64,000 bases of DNA from Rothia sp. ZJ932. Its GTDB lineage: Bacteria; Actinomycetota; Actinomycetes; Actinomycetales; Micrococcaceae. Shown in pieces: positions 8,793-18,557 of the stretch. The notes beneath the pieces are model-generated. The model worked only from the letters and a program-made list of their open reading frames with translations. It was not told the origin of the DNA and did not search any database. Location of the stretch: contig NZ_CP070480.1 in assembly GCF_016924835.1 (NCBI RefSeq), positions 1,426,001 to 1,490,000 of the forward strand, read 5' to 3'. The stretch's first letter is position 1, and each line of letters opens with the position of its first letter. The position numbers and the translations under genes are program-made.

Positions 8793-10580
8793 TTAGTTTT
8801 TGGGTGGGAGTTTCTTGGCTCGTCGAATGGGAGTAAGCCCTGCGGGAATGCGCTGTTCCTGAGCCGATGAGCGCTGAGGCTGTTTCTGCCTAGGGGCGGC
8901 TGAGACTTTTCTAGCTTTCTGTGAAGTCTTTGAATGTTCCGCGCCCGGTGCCTGCTGACGTGAGGCATTAGCAGCTGCTGACGGGTGACGGGTAGCTGAG
9001 GTTGTCTGACGTTTAGCGCTGGGTTTAGGAGTCTCATTCTCGGCATGCTGGGTACGTGCTGCAGCTTGACGCTGAATACTGCCTGAGGGGCGAGCACCAG
9101 AGCGCTTTTTGGGCAGGGGTTCGCTGTTACGGGGGCGTTGCGTTGAAGAAGGACGCGTGTGAGAGCGTGAGCGGCCGCTGGCAACCGGTGCAGGGGCAAG
9201 CCCTAGCGCTGACATGGTTTTGTTCCAGTCGAAAGGTTTAGCAGTTGCAATGTGTTCTTGCTCTGCCACGATGACAGGTAGCAGCTTCTGTCTGCGCAGC
9301 GCGTCCTTGCGTTCGCGAGGATCCCGTAAGCTGTTGGCGTCCGCGAACCGGCGCTCCCCTGCCAACGGGGCAAGAGGGGTCTGCCGGGCAAAAGCCACCA
9401 GGCAGCCAGCAGCGGCAAAGGACGCCATGAGAGAGGTACCACCGAAGGAAACGAAGGGAAGGGGGATGCCCACCACTGGACCAACACCCGTAACCATCGC
9501 AATGTTGATGAGCATCTGCGAAGCGAACCACAGGATAATGCCGCCGGTAGCAAGGCGAATGAAACGGTCATAAGAACGCAGCAGAATACGTATTGCACCG
9601 TAAAAGAGCACGAGGTAAAGAATCAGGGTTGAGAGGGTACCTACGAGACCCAGTTCTTCACCGATGATGGCGAAAATATAGTCGTTATGTGGCTCAGGGA
9701 GGTAGTTGTATTTTTGACGCGATTGGCCAAGCCCTACACCCCAGATTCCGCCGGTGGCAAGAGCAGCTAGACCGGCATTGGTTTGATCGCATACCGCACC
9801 AGTGCAGTTCCCGAAGACTGCGAAGAAACGATCCAGGCGGTTGGGGCTTTGGATGACCAGCACTATAGCTGCTAGCAAGCCCGCACCAATGGTGCCGAGC
9901 ATGAGTTTGCCCGGTGCTCCTGCGAACCACAGCATTCCAAAATAGATGGCGGCATACACCACCACGGTACCCATATCGCGACCCATCAGAATCAGCCCCA
10001 CCAAGGCACCCCACCCCAGTACAGAGGGAACGAGAGCCTTGTGGATACTGCGGGATATGTTACCGCGCATATTCAAAATATACGCCAGCCACAAAATAAT
10101 GAGAATCTTACTGGTTTCTGATGGCTGAAGACTCTGACCGCCTATTTGAATCCAGTTACGGTTGCCGTTGATATCAACGCCAAAAACAACCACGGCGACC
10201 TGCATGGCAAGCGCAATCAACAGCAGTAGGTGGGGCACAAAACGGTTTCGATAAGCACGAATAGGCGTGAAAGCGGCAATACCAAAGACCACCAATCCCA
10301 CCGCTGCTGAACGTGCCTGACTAATTGCCTGACTATAAGCATCCGCATTGCGTGAAATACTGCCTACGAAGGACGCAGAAAGAACCATCATGCACCCGAA
10401 TCCGGTAAGAATCAGGGCAACCAGGGTGATAACGAGAGGCACATCTCGAACGCTCATAGTTGAGAGGCGACGGTAGGCACCGTTATATACGTTCAACGCG
10501 CCCTCAAATATTTTGGGCATGCCGGATCGAGGCAACGATGCTAAGGATCGCTGCTCGCGTTCTGTCACAGGTGCGCTCAT
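8793..10580 (-). CDS. ftsW: FtsW SEDS peptidoglycan glycosyltransferase
   Basis: SEDS-family polymerase of the division site, paired with FtsI. Residues about 40-400 form the polytopic domain with roughly ten membrane segments; family motifs include LQPSETSKI, GRDMGTVVV, and GIPLPFVSFGGTS. The remaining 190 residues form a strongly basic, Pro/Ser/Arg/Gln-rich cytoplasmic tail without recognisable domain. Mycobacterial FtsW also has an extended tail, but this one is long and low-complexity. It lies between murD (with a terminator before it) and murG. Confidence 0.96.
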   Translation of the reverse strand: MSAPVTEREQRSLASLPRSGMPKIFEGALNVYNGAYRRLSTMSVRDVPLVITLVALILTGFGCMMVLSASFVGSISRNADAYSQAISQARSAAVGLVVFGIAAFTPIRAYRNRFVPHLLLLIALAMQVAVVVFGVDINGNRNWIQIGGQSLQPSETSKILIILWLAYILNMRGNISRSIHKALVPSVLGWGALVGLILMGRDMGTVVVYAAIYFGMLWFAGAPGKLMLGTIGAGLLAAIVLVIQSPNRLDRFFAVFGNCTGAVCDQTNAGLAALATGGIWGVGLGQSRQKYNYLPEPHNDYIFAIIGEELGLVGTLSTLILYLVLFYGAIRILLRSYDRFIRLATGGIILWFASQMLINIAMVTGVGPVVGIPLPFVSFGGTSLMASFAAAGCLVAFARQTPLAPLAGERRFADANSLRDPRERKDALRRQKLLPVIVAEQEHIATAKPFDWNKTMSALGLAPAPVASGRSRSHTRPSSTQRPRNSEPLPKKRSGARPSGSIQRQAAARTQHAENETPKPSAKRQTTSATRHPSAAANASRQQAPGAEHSKTSQKARKVSAAPRQKQPQRSSAQEQRIPAGLTPIRRAKKLPPKN

Positions 10581-10640
10581 ATGTGCTCTCTTCTACCTTC
10601 AGCTACCCGCCTAAAATCTCTCGGTTTCAGGCGTACTGTC

Positions 10641-10682
10641 AAAAATAAGATAGCCGGGAGCCTTCAGATAAAGACTCCCGGC
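10641..10682 (-). terminator. Rho-independent terminator after murD
   Basis: Stem GCCGGGAG / CTCCCGGC with a 14-nt loop followed on the minus strand by an ATCTTATTTTTG T-rich run, located between murD and ftsW. It implies that the mraZ-to-murD transcript is at least partly separated from ftsW-murG-murC. Confidence 0.8.
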
Positions 10683-10688
10683 ATACCG

Positions 10689-12233
10689 TTACTGGCCGTT
10701 GATTTCTTCGACCAGGTTAGCTACTGCGTCAATAAAAGCATTGCCGCGATCAGCGTAGGATACAAACTGATCCATAGATGCCGCTGCCGGTGCCATCAGT
10801 ACCGTGTCATCTTGTTCCGAAAGCTCGTGGGCTTTGGCAATGGCTTGTTGCATAGCCCAGCTACCATCGGTGATGTCGATTCCCGTCTCACGAGCTGACT
10901 GGGTTATGTTGTAAACCGGCACCTCGGGAGCGTGCGTTTTCAAGGCAGCTAACAGACCATCGTGGTCTGTTCCAATCGCAATAACAGCTTTCAAACGTTG
11001 TGCGTGGTCTTTGACCAGCTGGTCGTATTCGACCCCCTTTGAAAGACCACCAGCAATCCAAATCACCGGTTTGAAGGAAGCCAGAGAAGCGTTCGCGGCA
11101 TGCGGGTTAGTTGCTTTGGAGTCGTTAACCCACAGAACACCGTGAGTATTTGCCACCAGTTGGATGCGGTGGTCGCCGGGTTCAAAAGCGCGCAGGCCTT
11201 CGCGGATCTGATCGGGGCTAACACCGGCTGCTCGTGCGAGGGCAGATGCAGCCAGGGCATTTTCAACGGTGTGGCGGGTGGGCAGCTGCCCGGTATCTTC
11301 TACCGCACCGATTTCAAGTGCCTGGGTTTTACGGTCATCGAGGAAAGCACGATCCACCAGTAAACCGTCAATAACGCCGAGCATAGAGACGCTGGGGGTG
11401 TTTGCCCAAAAACCAATAGCGCGAGCGCCCTCGATAACGTCTGCTTCTTCGACCATGGTGATGGTTTCGGGTGCATCTGCGTTAAAGACGCAAGCAACCT
11501 GGGTGTTTTCGTAAATACGGGCTTTATCAGCTAAGTAGTTATCGTAGCCTTCGTGCCAGTCCACGTGGTCTTCGGCAACGTTGAGTACCACAGATGCTAG
11601 CGGTGACATGGAGTGGGTCCAGTGCAACTGAAAACTTGAGAGTTCCACCGCGAAGAAGTCGTAGTCAACAGGATCACGCAGGGCATCAAGAATGGGGGTG
11701 CCAACATTACCTACGGCGATGGCTTTGTGACCTGCAGTCTGCAGAATTGACTCAAGCATGCCCACGGTGGTGGTTTTACCATTGGTGCCGGTAATACACA
11801 GCCAGGGTGCGGTGGTGCGTCCGGCGCGTTCACGCAGACGCCAGGCAAGTTCAACATCTCCCCAGATCTGAACGCCCTGAGCTGCTGCATCCGCCAGAAC
11901 ACCGAGGGTAGGACGAAGCCCGGGTGAGGTAATCACGAGGTCAGCTTTTTCGCCGTCCACAGTGGGTAGGGCGTCCATTGCGCCCTCGCCTAGCAGAACG
12001 TCCGCAGCGCCAATGATGCGCAGAGTTTGCTCTTTGTCGCGGTTTCCAGCATCGTCTTTGCCATCTACCACCAGGACGCGCGCGCCCAGCTCAATGAGGG
12101 TATCAGCAGCTGAGAAGCCCGAGACACCCAAGCCGGCAACAACAACTTTGAGACCTGCCCAGTTGGCGTCCCACGATGCCAGCGATGCTAAACGCTCTGA
12201 CTCAAGAATGGGGTTTTCGTTGGTAGCTTTCAT
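10689..12233 (-). CDS. murD: UDP-N-acetylmuramoyl-L-alanine--D-glutamate ligase
   Basis: Adds D-Glu to UDP-MurNAc-L-Ala. The 514-residue product has the N-terminal UDP-binding loop VVVAGLGVSGFSAA, the ATP P-loop CITGTNGKTTTVGML near residue 147, VLNVAEDHVDWH, and the C-terminal NDSKATNPHA motif. Its start overlaps the mraY stop by 4 bp (ATGA). Confidence 0.97.
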   Translation of the reverse strand: MKATNENPILESERLASLASWDANWAGLKVVVAGLGVSGFSAADTLIELGARVLVVDGKDDAGNRDKEQTLRIIGAADVLLGEGAMDALPTVDGEKADLVITSPGLRPTLGVLADAAAQGVQIWGDVELAWRLRERAGRTTAPWLCITGTNGKTTTVGMLESILQTAGHKAIAVGNVGTPILDALRDPVDYDFFAVELSSFQLHWTHSMSPLASVVLNVAEDHVDWHEGYDNYLADKARIYENTQVACVFNADAPETITMVEEADVIEGARAIGFWANTPSVSMLGVIDGLLVDRAFLDDRKTQALEIGAVEDTGQLPTRHTVENALAASALARAAGVSPDQIREGLRAFEPGDHRIQLVANTHGVLWVNDSKATNPHAANASLASFKPVIWIAGGLSKGVEYDQLVKDHAQRLKAVIAIGTDHDGLLAALKTHAPEVPVYNITQSARETGIDITDGSWAMQQAIAKAHELSEQDDTVLMAPAAASMDQFVSYADRGNAFIDAVANLVEEINGQ

Positions 12234-13351
12234 GCGTTGAGTACTCCTCCGTTGCTCATCAGCCAGTCACCGTAGAAAATGCCGAGGGCAATCAGCACCA
12301 GCAAGCCGGCAACAATCCAAAAACGTACAACAACCTTGACTTCAGGCCAGCCCTTGAGCTCAAAGTGGTGCTGCAACGGTGCCATCAAAAATACGCGCTT
12401 ACCGCCGCTCAGTTTGAAGTACCCCACCTGAATAATCACGGAAACGGTAATGGAGACAAAAAGACCGGCAAGAATAACCAGCAGCAGTTCGGTGCGTGAG
12501 AGCATCGCGAAAGCAGCAAGAGCACCGCCAATACCGAGTGAACCGGTATCACCCATGAAGATGGATGCCGGTGAGGTGTTCCACCACAAGAAACCAATCA
12601 GTGAACCCACCAGAGATGCCGCCATCATGCCAAGTTGCAAGGGGTCGCGCACCTCATAGCAAACATCCACCATGGCGTTAAGGTCACACAGGTGGTTGTT
12701 CTGCCACATGGAAATAAGCATGTAACCACTAAAGACCATGATGGCGATACCGCTTGCTAGCCCGTCCAACCCATCGGTAAGGTTCACAGCGTTAGTGGTC
12801 GCCGTAGAAATCAGGTTAGCCAACAGCACAAAGAGAACCACACCCACCACCGGACCGGCAGCTGCCAAATCGAGGGCAGTATCGCGGGTGAAAGAAATAG
12901 CGGTAGATGCCGGCGTCCAGCCTCTTTCATTGGGAAACTGAAGAGCCAAAGCACCGAAAATGGTACCCACAGCGCCCTGCAACACAATCTTTTCCCACGG
13001 TTTGAGACCCTCAGACTGCTTTTTAGCGATCTTGCGGTAGTCATCAATGAAGCCGACCCCCGCCATACCCAACATCAAAAAGAGCAGCAGTAGCACCGAG
13101 GCAGAAGGCATAACGCTCACCCCAAAAATCAGGGCGGTGGCTATCAGCGACAGAAAGAAACCTCCGGTCGCACCCGCCATGATGACGGCACCACCCATGG
13201 TGGGTGTGCCACGCTTCGTCTGGTGCGAGGTAGGGCCGTCTTCACGGATGAACTGACCGAACTGCTTACCCACGAGGTATTTGGTGAATACCGGGGTACC
13301 AAAAATCGTAATCAGCAAACCAAAGGCGGCTGCAAATAAGATGGGAATCAT
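12230..13351 (-). CDS. mraY: Phospho-MurNAc-pentapeptide transferase MraY
   Basis: Polytopic membrane enzyme transferring phospho-MurNAc-pentapeptide to undecaprenyl phosphate to give lipid I. At 373 residues it shows family motifs KRGTPTMGG, FIDDYRK (Asp pair), NLTDGLDGLA, FMGDTGSL, and the histidine motif MAPLQHHFELKGW. Coupled to murD. Confidence 0.98.
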   Translation of the reverse strand: MIPILFAAAFGLLITIFGTPVFTKYLVGKQFGQFIREDGPTSHQTKRGTPTMGGAVIMAGATGGFFLSLIATALIFGVSVMPSASVLLLLFLMLGMAGVGFIDDYRKIAKKQSEGLKPWEKIVLQGAVGTIFGALALQFPNERGWTPASTAISFTRDTALDLAAAGPVVGVVLFVLLANLISTATTNAVNLTDGLDGLASGIAIMVFSGYMLISMWQNNHLCDLNAMVDVCYEVRDPLQLGMMAASLVGSLIGFLWWNTSPASIFMGDTGSLGIGGALAAFAMLSRTELLLVILAGLFVSITVSVIIQVGYFKLSGGKRVFLMAPLQHHFELKGWPEVKVVVRFWIVAGLLVLIALGIFYGDWLMSNGGVLNA

Positions 13352-13404
13352 TTGAATTTTCTGTGCCTTCCCGCAAAATTCCTGTGTGAATGTGTGGGGT
13401 GTGT

Positions 13405-14934
13405 TTATTCGTCAGTGTCTGAGTCTACAGCGTCAACAAAGTCGCCAGCGCTCAACCAATATGCGGTACGTGTCTCATTACTACCCGCTACGTGGGTATC
13501 TTGGGCGACAGCGTCCCCCAAAATTCTCAGCCCCGCACCGTTAGAGGATTTGAACAGGACGATATCGCCCGGTTCTAGCTCTGCGCGCAAAATTTCGTGG
13601 GCTTCGTCAGCGGTGGCAACCCAGGTTGCTTCATTGCCCCACGAGCCTTCTAGGTGGGCGGCATTGTAGATGGGCTTAGCTTCATCGCCAATAGCAATGA
13701 GCTTAGAAATATTCATGCGCACCACGAGCCTGCCGAGGCGGTCATGTTCTTCAACCGAGACTTCGCCCAGCTCCAGCATGGCACCAAGTACAGCCCAGGT
13801 GCGTCGGGGCTGCTCACCCCGTCCAAGCTGTGCCAAGGCGCGGAGGGCAGCTGCCATTGACTCGGGGTTGGCGTTGTAAGCGTCATTGATGACGCTCACA
13901 CCGTCAGCGCGGTCGGTGCGTTCCATTCGCCAGCGAGAGACTGCGCCCTGGGTGTTGAGCTGCTTGACAATCACCTGCGGTTGAATACCAATTTGGTAGG
14001 CAACGGTAGCCGCTGCCAAGAGGTTATGAACGTGGTGCTCACCAATAAGTTTGGACGCAATCTCGAACTTCTCACCACTGGGAAAATGCAGCATGAATTC
14101 GGGGCAGCCACTGGCTGCGGTCACCAGCTGAGTCGCGTACACACGCGGTGCGTTGGGAGCATCAGCGTTCTTTTCACCCACACCAAAGAAGAAGGTGGGT
14201 GCTACCGCCCGCGGCAGCATACGACGGACGCGCTCGTCATCATCGTTGAGAGCTAGACCCTGCAAGATACCTTCGGCAAGTTCGCCCTTAGTTTTTTCGA
14301 TGTTGTCGATTCCGCCGAATTCACCGGCGTGAGCAGTACCCACTTTTAGAATGACTCCGTAATCAGGCTTCACCATCGACGCCAAGTACTCAATATGCCC
14401 CACTCCGTCGGCGCCCATTTCAATAACCAGGTAGCGGGTACTTTCATCTGCACGGAACACCGTCAGAGGAACACCTACCTCACCGTTGAAAGAGCCCACG
14501 GGTGCAACAGTTTCACCGGCAGTAGCAAAAATACCGGCAAGTAAATCTTTAGTAGTGGTTTTACCAGCAGAACCCGTAATACCAATGACCGTGAGTTCAC
14601 CGGCGGCACGCATCTTCTCGATGCAGTAAGAGGCAAGACGCCCCATCGCCAGCACAACATCATCAACCACTACAGCGGGGTAAGGTTCCCCCGATCCTTG
14701 GGTCACCACGCGTTCAACCAGCGCCAACGAGGCACCCGCCACAAAAGCCTGCGGAACAAAGCGATGGCCGTCCATTATCTCACCTGGTTTAGCAAGAAAA
14801 AGGGTACCGGCAACAACCTCACGGGAATCAGTGGTGGCGCTAGTGACGGTAATCTTCTGCGCTTCATCATCGCTGCACCCCACAAGGGTTCCGTTGACGG
14901 CTTCAGCTACCTGCCGGGATGAAAGTTCAATCAT
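13405..14934 (-). CDS. murF: UDP-MurNAc-tripeptide--D-alanyl-D-alanine ligase
   Basis: Adds D-Ala-D-Ala to complete the UDP-MurNAc-pentapeptide. The 509-residue protein carries the P-loop GITGSAGKTTTKDLL, VIEMGADGVGHIEYL, and NDAYNANPESM. It begins 3 bp after murE ends, so the two are probably coupled. The final 30 residues form an acidic extension. Confidence 0.96.
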   Translation of the reverse strand: MIELSSRQVAEAVNGTLVGCSDDEAQKITVTSATTDSREVVAGTLFLAKPGEIMDGHRFVPQAFVAGASLALVERVVTQGSGEPYPAVVVDDVVLAMGRLASYCIEKMRAAGELTVIGITGSAGKTTTKDLLAGIFATAGETVAPVGSFNGEVGVPLTVFRADESTRYLVIEMGADGVGHIEYLASMVKPDYGVILKVGTAHAGEFGGIDNIEKTKGELAEGILQGLALNDDDERVRRMLPRAVAPTFFFGVGEKNADAPNAPRVYATQLVTAASGCPEFMLHFPSGEKFEIASKLIGEHHVHNLLAAATVAYQIGIQPQVIVKQLNTQGAVSRWRMERTDRADGVSVINDAYNANPESMAAALRALAQLGRGEQPRRTWAVLGAMLELGEVSVEEHDRLGRLVVRMNISKLIAIGDEAKPIYNAAHLEGSWGNEATWVATADEAHEILRAELEPGDIVLFKSSNGAGLRILGDAVAQDTHVAGSNETRTAYWLSAGDFVDAVDSDTDE

Positions 14935-14937
14935 GGG

Positions 14938-16605
14938 TTAGGCTCCTTCAGCCAAGCGGTAAGCGGGCAAAACATCGTAGCCGTAAGCAGTCAAGGCGCG
15001 GGCGACTTCTACCCGATCATCAAGGTCAAGATCAACGCCCGCCACATCCTGAGCTGTTTCATGGCCTCGTCCGGCAACCACAATAGAGTCGTTCTCACCG
15101 GCAATTTTCGCAGCGTATTCAATAGCGGCAGTACGCGGGGCGATGTTGAGAACATCCGCTGCGCGAGCACCACTCTCGACAGCTTCGCGCGCACCGGTTT
15201 CGACGGCGACGCGAATGGGTTCGGGGTCCTCCCCGTGGGGGTCGTCATCAGTCACGATTACAATATCGGCGTACTGAGCAGCGATGGCACCCATGATAGG
15301 ACGTTTGGTCTGATCGCGCTCGCCGGTAGCGCCGAAGACGACAATGATACGTCCGGCATTCTCTGCCGGTTCAACCGCCTCAAGAGCTCGTTTGAGGGCG
15401 TCAGGATTGTGGGCAAAATCCACCAGAGCTGTGGGCTGGTGGGCGATGAGCTGCATACGTCCGGGAACCACGGGGGTGAGGGTCTCTGGCTGGGCAAGCA
15501 CCTGAGCGAGCGCGTCGGCATCCTCTGTGCCTTCGGCGACCATGACGGCAGCTAAGGCAGCATTTGACACGTTGAAATCTGCCGGTAGCTGGGTGGAGGT
15601 GCGCAATTCAAATCCATCGCCGCGTACCAGGGTAAATTCGTGACCAATTCCGGAGCGCTGGATGCCGGTCACAGCCCAGTCTTGGGGCTTGAGGTCGGGT
15701 CGCGGGGTAACGCCCGCGCCGAAACCACTGCGAAGGCGCACTACGTTGGATACGCCCATTGCCTGATCAGCGTGGGCAGCCATAGCTTCGCCCCACTCAT
15801 CATCCACGAGAATAACAGCACGACGGGCACGCTCGGGGGTAAAGAGAGCAGCCTTGGACTCAAAGTAGTTATCCATGGTGCCGTGCAAATCAAGATGGTC
15901 TTGGGTCAGGTTGGTGAACCCTGCAACATCGTAACGAACCCCGTCAACACGGCGGTAGTCCAGCGCGTGAGATGAGACTTCCATTGCCGCTGACCCAATA
16001 CCGTTCTCGCGCATCAAAGAGAGTAAAGAGTGTACATGCGGTGATTCAGGGGTGGTGAGTTTTGACGGGATGGAAACGCCACCGGCGAGGATTTCGATGG
16101 TACCGATGAGACCGGTAGCGTTGCCCAGAGACTGCATGATCGCGTTGATCATGTAGGTACTGGTAGTTTTGCCGTTGGTGCCAGTCACCGCAAAAAGGGT
16201 GGGCGCAGAGCCATCTGAGGGTTGGGAACGGTAAATCTCAGCAGCTAGCGGACCAACAACTGCGCGTAAATCTTCACACTGCACGAGACCGGGTAACTCA
16301 GTTGCTGCACCGGCAATATCAACACCTGCGGTATCGGTCAAGATAGCGGAGGCTCCAGCTGCCACCACCGCGTCCAGAAACTGGGCGCCGTGGGCACGGG
16401 CACCAGGTAGTGCCACATAGAGGTCTCCCGGTTGTACTTCGCGTGAATCCATGGTGATACCGGTGACTGGGACGTTAGTCGGACGCAAGATGGAAGCTGT
16501 GTAGCCCGCCTCTTGGATCCACTGCTGAACGCCTTCAAGCGAACTGCCGGTACTTGTTGAAGGGCGCAGCGTCTGCGCTGAACCCTCAAAACCTGTTGCG
16601 TTCAC
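14938..16605 (-). CDS. murE: UDP-MurNAc-L-Ala-D-Glu--diamino acid ligase MurE
   Basis: Adds the third-position diamino acid in the peptidoglycan stem. At 555 residues it has the P-loop AVTGTNGKTTSTYM, TNLTQDHLDLHG, and VVFGATGERDQTKRP. The substrate-selecting motif, DNPR in meso-diaminopimelate enzymes, reads DDDPHGEDP here, so the arginine that contacts DAP is replaced by His. That points to L-lysine as substrate, consistent with Lys-type walls of Rothia and relatives. Specificity is inference from this motif. Confidence 0.96.
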   Translation of the reverse strand: MNATGFEGSAQTLRPSTSTGSSLEGVQQWIQEAGYTASILRPTNVPVTGITMDSREVQPGDLYVALPGARAHGAQFLDAVVAAGASAILTDTAGVDIAGAATELPGLVQCEDLRAVVGPLAAEIYRSQPSDGSAPTLFAVTGTNGKTTSTYMINAIMQSLGNATGLIGTIEILAGGVSIPSKLTTPESPHVHSLLSLMRENGIGSAAMEVSSHALDYRRVDGVRYDVAGFTNLTQDHLDLHGTMDNYFESKAALFTPERARRAVILVDDEWGEAMAAHADQAMGVSNVVRLRSGFGAGVTPRPDLKPQDWAVTGIQRSGIGHEFTLVRGDGFELRTSTQLPADFNVSNAALAAVMVAEGTEDADALAQVLAQPETLTPVVPGRMQLIAHQPTALVDFAHNPDALKRALEAVEPAENAGRIIVVFGATGERDQTKRPIMGAIAAQYADIVIVTDDDPHGEDPEPIRVAVETGAREAVESGARAADVLNIAPRTAAIEYAAKIAGENDSIVVAGRGHETAQDVAGVDLDLDDRVEVARALTAYGYDVLPAYRLAEGA

Positions 16606-16680
16606 GATGTGCTCCTGCTTCTTTTGACCTTACGGTTTCCACCTGTACTGACGGTGGAGACAACGTCTACATTCTAGTGC

Positions 16681-18513
16681 CTACGCATCTTTTTCTTGAT
16701 CTTCTTCGAACTTGGGAAGAAGGTTCGGTTCTGTAGTGGAGTGCGGCACATTGTAGGTATGCAATACTTTCTCCATCAACTGTGAGAACTGGGCAGAGGC
16801 GCCGATGGAGGTCACCGCTCCCTGTGGTCTTTGCAGGGTGATGCCCACCAGGTACTGCGGATCTTCAATCGGTGCTAGACCAATGAAGGAGGTGGTGTAG
16901 CCGTCATACCCGGGTTTATCTTTGGCGGGCGCCTCCGCTGTACCGGTTTTGCCACCCACACGATACCCAGCGACCTTAGCATCACCGGTTACCGAATGTT
17001 CAACAACATTCTCCATCAGCGTCAGACACTCAGCGGCAGTTTCGGGCGAAACAACCCGCAAGCCCTCCTCCACCTCAGGGACAGTCTCAGTGCCATCGGG
17101 GTTAATAATCGCGTCCACAATACGGGGCTTGAGGCGAACGCCCTGATTACCCAGTGCCTGAAAAATCATGCAGGTCTGCAAAGGAGTCTGCGCTACACCC
17201 TGACCGAAGAGCACCGTGTACTGCTGACGGATGTCCCATTCCTGCCAGTCAGCAACCAGGCCCTGGCTTTCACCGGTCAGCTCAACGCCGGTGTACTCCC
17301 CCATGCCAAATTTCTTCAGCCAGTCATGACGCTGTTCAGGGGTGAGCTGGCGACCAGCCAGCACCGTTCCCGTGTTCATTGAATCAGCGATGATACCGTT
17401 AAAGGTTCGTTTTTCGGGTCCGTGTACAAACGCGTCCGTAATGATCTGACCGTCGATCTCAAGTTCCGCTGGCACGTTGAAGATAGTCAGTGGATCAGCG
17501 ATCCCCTGCTCAATCACAGCAGCCGATGTCAAAAGTTTCTCTGTAGAACCCGGTTCCACCGCCTGCGAGATAGCACGCGGAATCATATCAGCCTGATCAT
17601 GAATCTCAGCGCCCGGATCCATCATCGACGAATCAGCCAGAGCAATCAGAGAACCGTCGCGCACATTCATGACTACAGCACTGCCCCACTCGGCATCCAA
17701 AGCCTCAACACGTGCCTTGATCACCTGCTGCGCGAAATACTGAATATCCTGGTTGATAGTCAACCGTACACTCTGACCGTTGACAGATTGCTGAACGCGT
17801 TCCTCACCCACCGGAATACGGATGCCATCAGCACCAATCTCGTAGGTACGCGAACCATCACTGCCACGCAGCTGCTCTTCAAAGACTCGCTCAATGCCCA
17901 CAGAATAGTTAACCATCTGGGTCTCATCGCTGCCCTCGACGGGTTCTTCAATCATGCTGTAACGACCCACTACAGAACCGCCCACCGAACCATCCGGGTA
18001 TAGACGGTCAGAAATAACCTCACCGTAGATAAAAGGAATATTCAAGCGACTAATGCGGTTGTACACATCTGGCGTTACGTTATCTTTGACGATGTAATAG
18101 TGGCTGTTTCCGTCGAGGGCGTCTTTAACATCAGAATCGCTCATCTCAAGGATGTCCGCTAAATCGTAGAGGGCTTGCACCGCGGTCACGGTCTCTTTAC
18201 CCGGTGATCCATCAGCTAATGTCACTGACCGTTCGAAATCCTGCACGGCAGTCTGATCAACCGTAATATTATACCGCTGAACAGTGCGCGCCAGCACATG
18301 CCCGTTCACATCCAAAATCTCACCGCGCAAAGCGGGAATAGTTACCGTACGCTGTCGCTCAGCTAAGGACGATGCTGCGCGCCCGGTGGGGTCAAGACCC
18401 TGCAAATAGACCAATCTGGTGCCCAAAAGAGCCATACTGCCCACGGTTGCTGCGCTCACCAAAAATCCCCGCCGCCCCAGCTGGTGGGAGGCTACAGGGT
18501 CGATCTTAGGCAA
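16681..18513 (-). CDS. ftsI: FtsI/PBP3 septal transpeptidase
   Basis: Class B penicillin-binding protein cross-linking septal peptidoglycan with FtsW. It has a short N-terminal membrane anchor (GRRGFLVSAATVGSMALLG, about 13-33), a PBP dimerisation domain (about 45-245), and a transpeptidase domain. Active-site motifs are EPGSTEK (SxxK serine), SMN (SxN), and GGKTGTAEAP (KTG). 610 residues, normal for the actinobacterial family. Confidence 0.96.
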   Translation of the reverse strand: MPKIDPVASHQLGRRGFLVSAATVGSMALLGTRLVYLQGLDPTGRAASSLAERQRTVTIPALRGEILDVNGHVLARTVQRYNITVDQTAVQDFERSVTLADGSPGKETVTAVQALYDLADILEMSDSDVKDALDGNSHYYIVKDNVTPDVYNRISRLNIPFIYGEVISDRLYPDGSVGGSVVGRYSMIEEPVEGSDETQMVNYSVGIERVFEEQLRGSDGSRTYEIGADGIRIPVGEERVQQSVNGQSVRLTINQDIQYFAQQVIKARVEALDAEWGSAVVMNVRDGSLIALADSSMMDPGAEIHDQADMIPRAISQAVEPGSTEKLLTSAAVIEQGIADPLTIFNVPAELEIDGQIITDAFVHGPEKRTFNGIIADSMNTGTVLAGRQLTPEQRHDWLKKFGMGEYTGVELTGESQGLVADWQEWDIRQQYTVLFGQGVAQTPLQTCMIFQALGNQGVRLKPRIVDAIINPDGTETVPEVEEGLRVVSPETAAECLTLMENVVEHSVTGDAKVAGYRVGGKTGTAEAPAKDKPGYDGYTTSFIGLAPIEDPQYLVGITLQRPQGAVTSIGASAQFSQLMEKVLHTYNVPHSTTEPNLLPKFEEDQEKDA

Positions 18514-18557
18514 GCGATGGGAACTGCCTATACGAGGTTCCTTCTTCGGATTAATAG

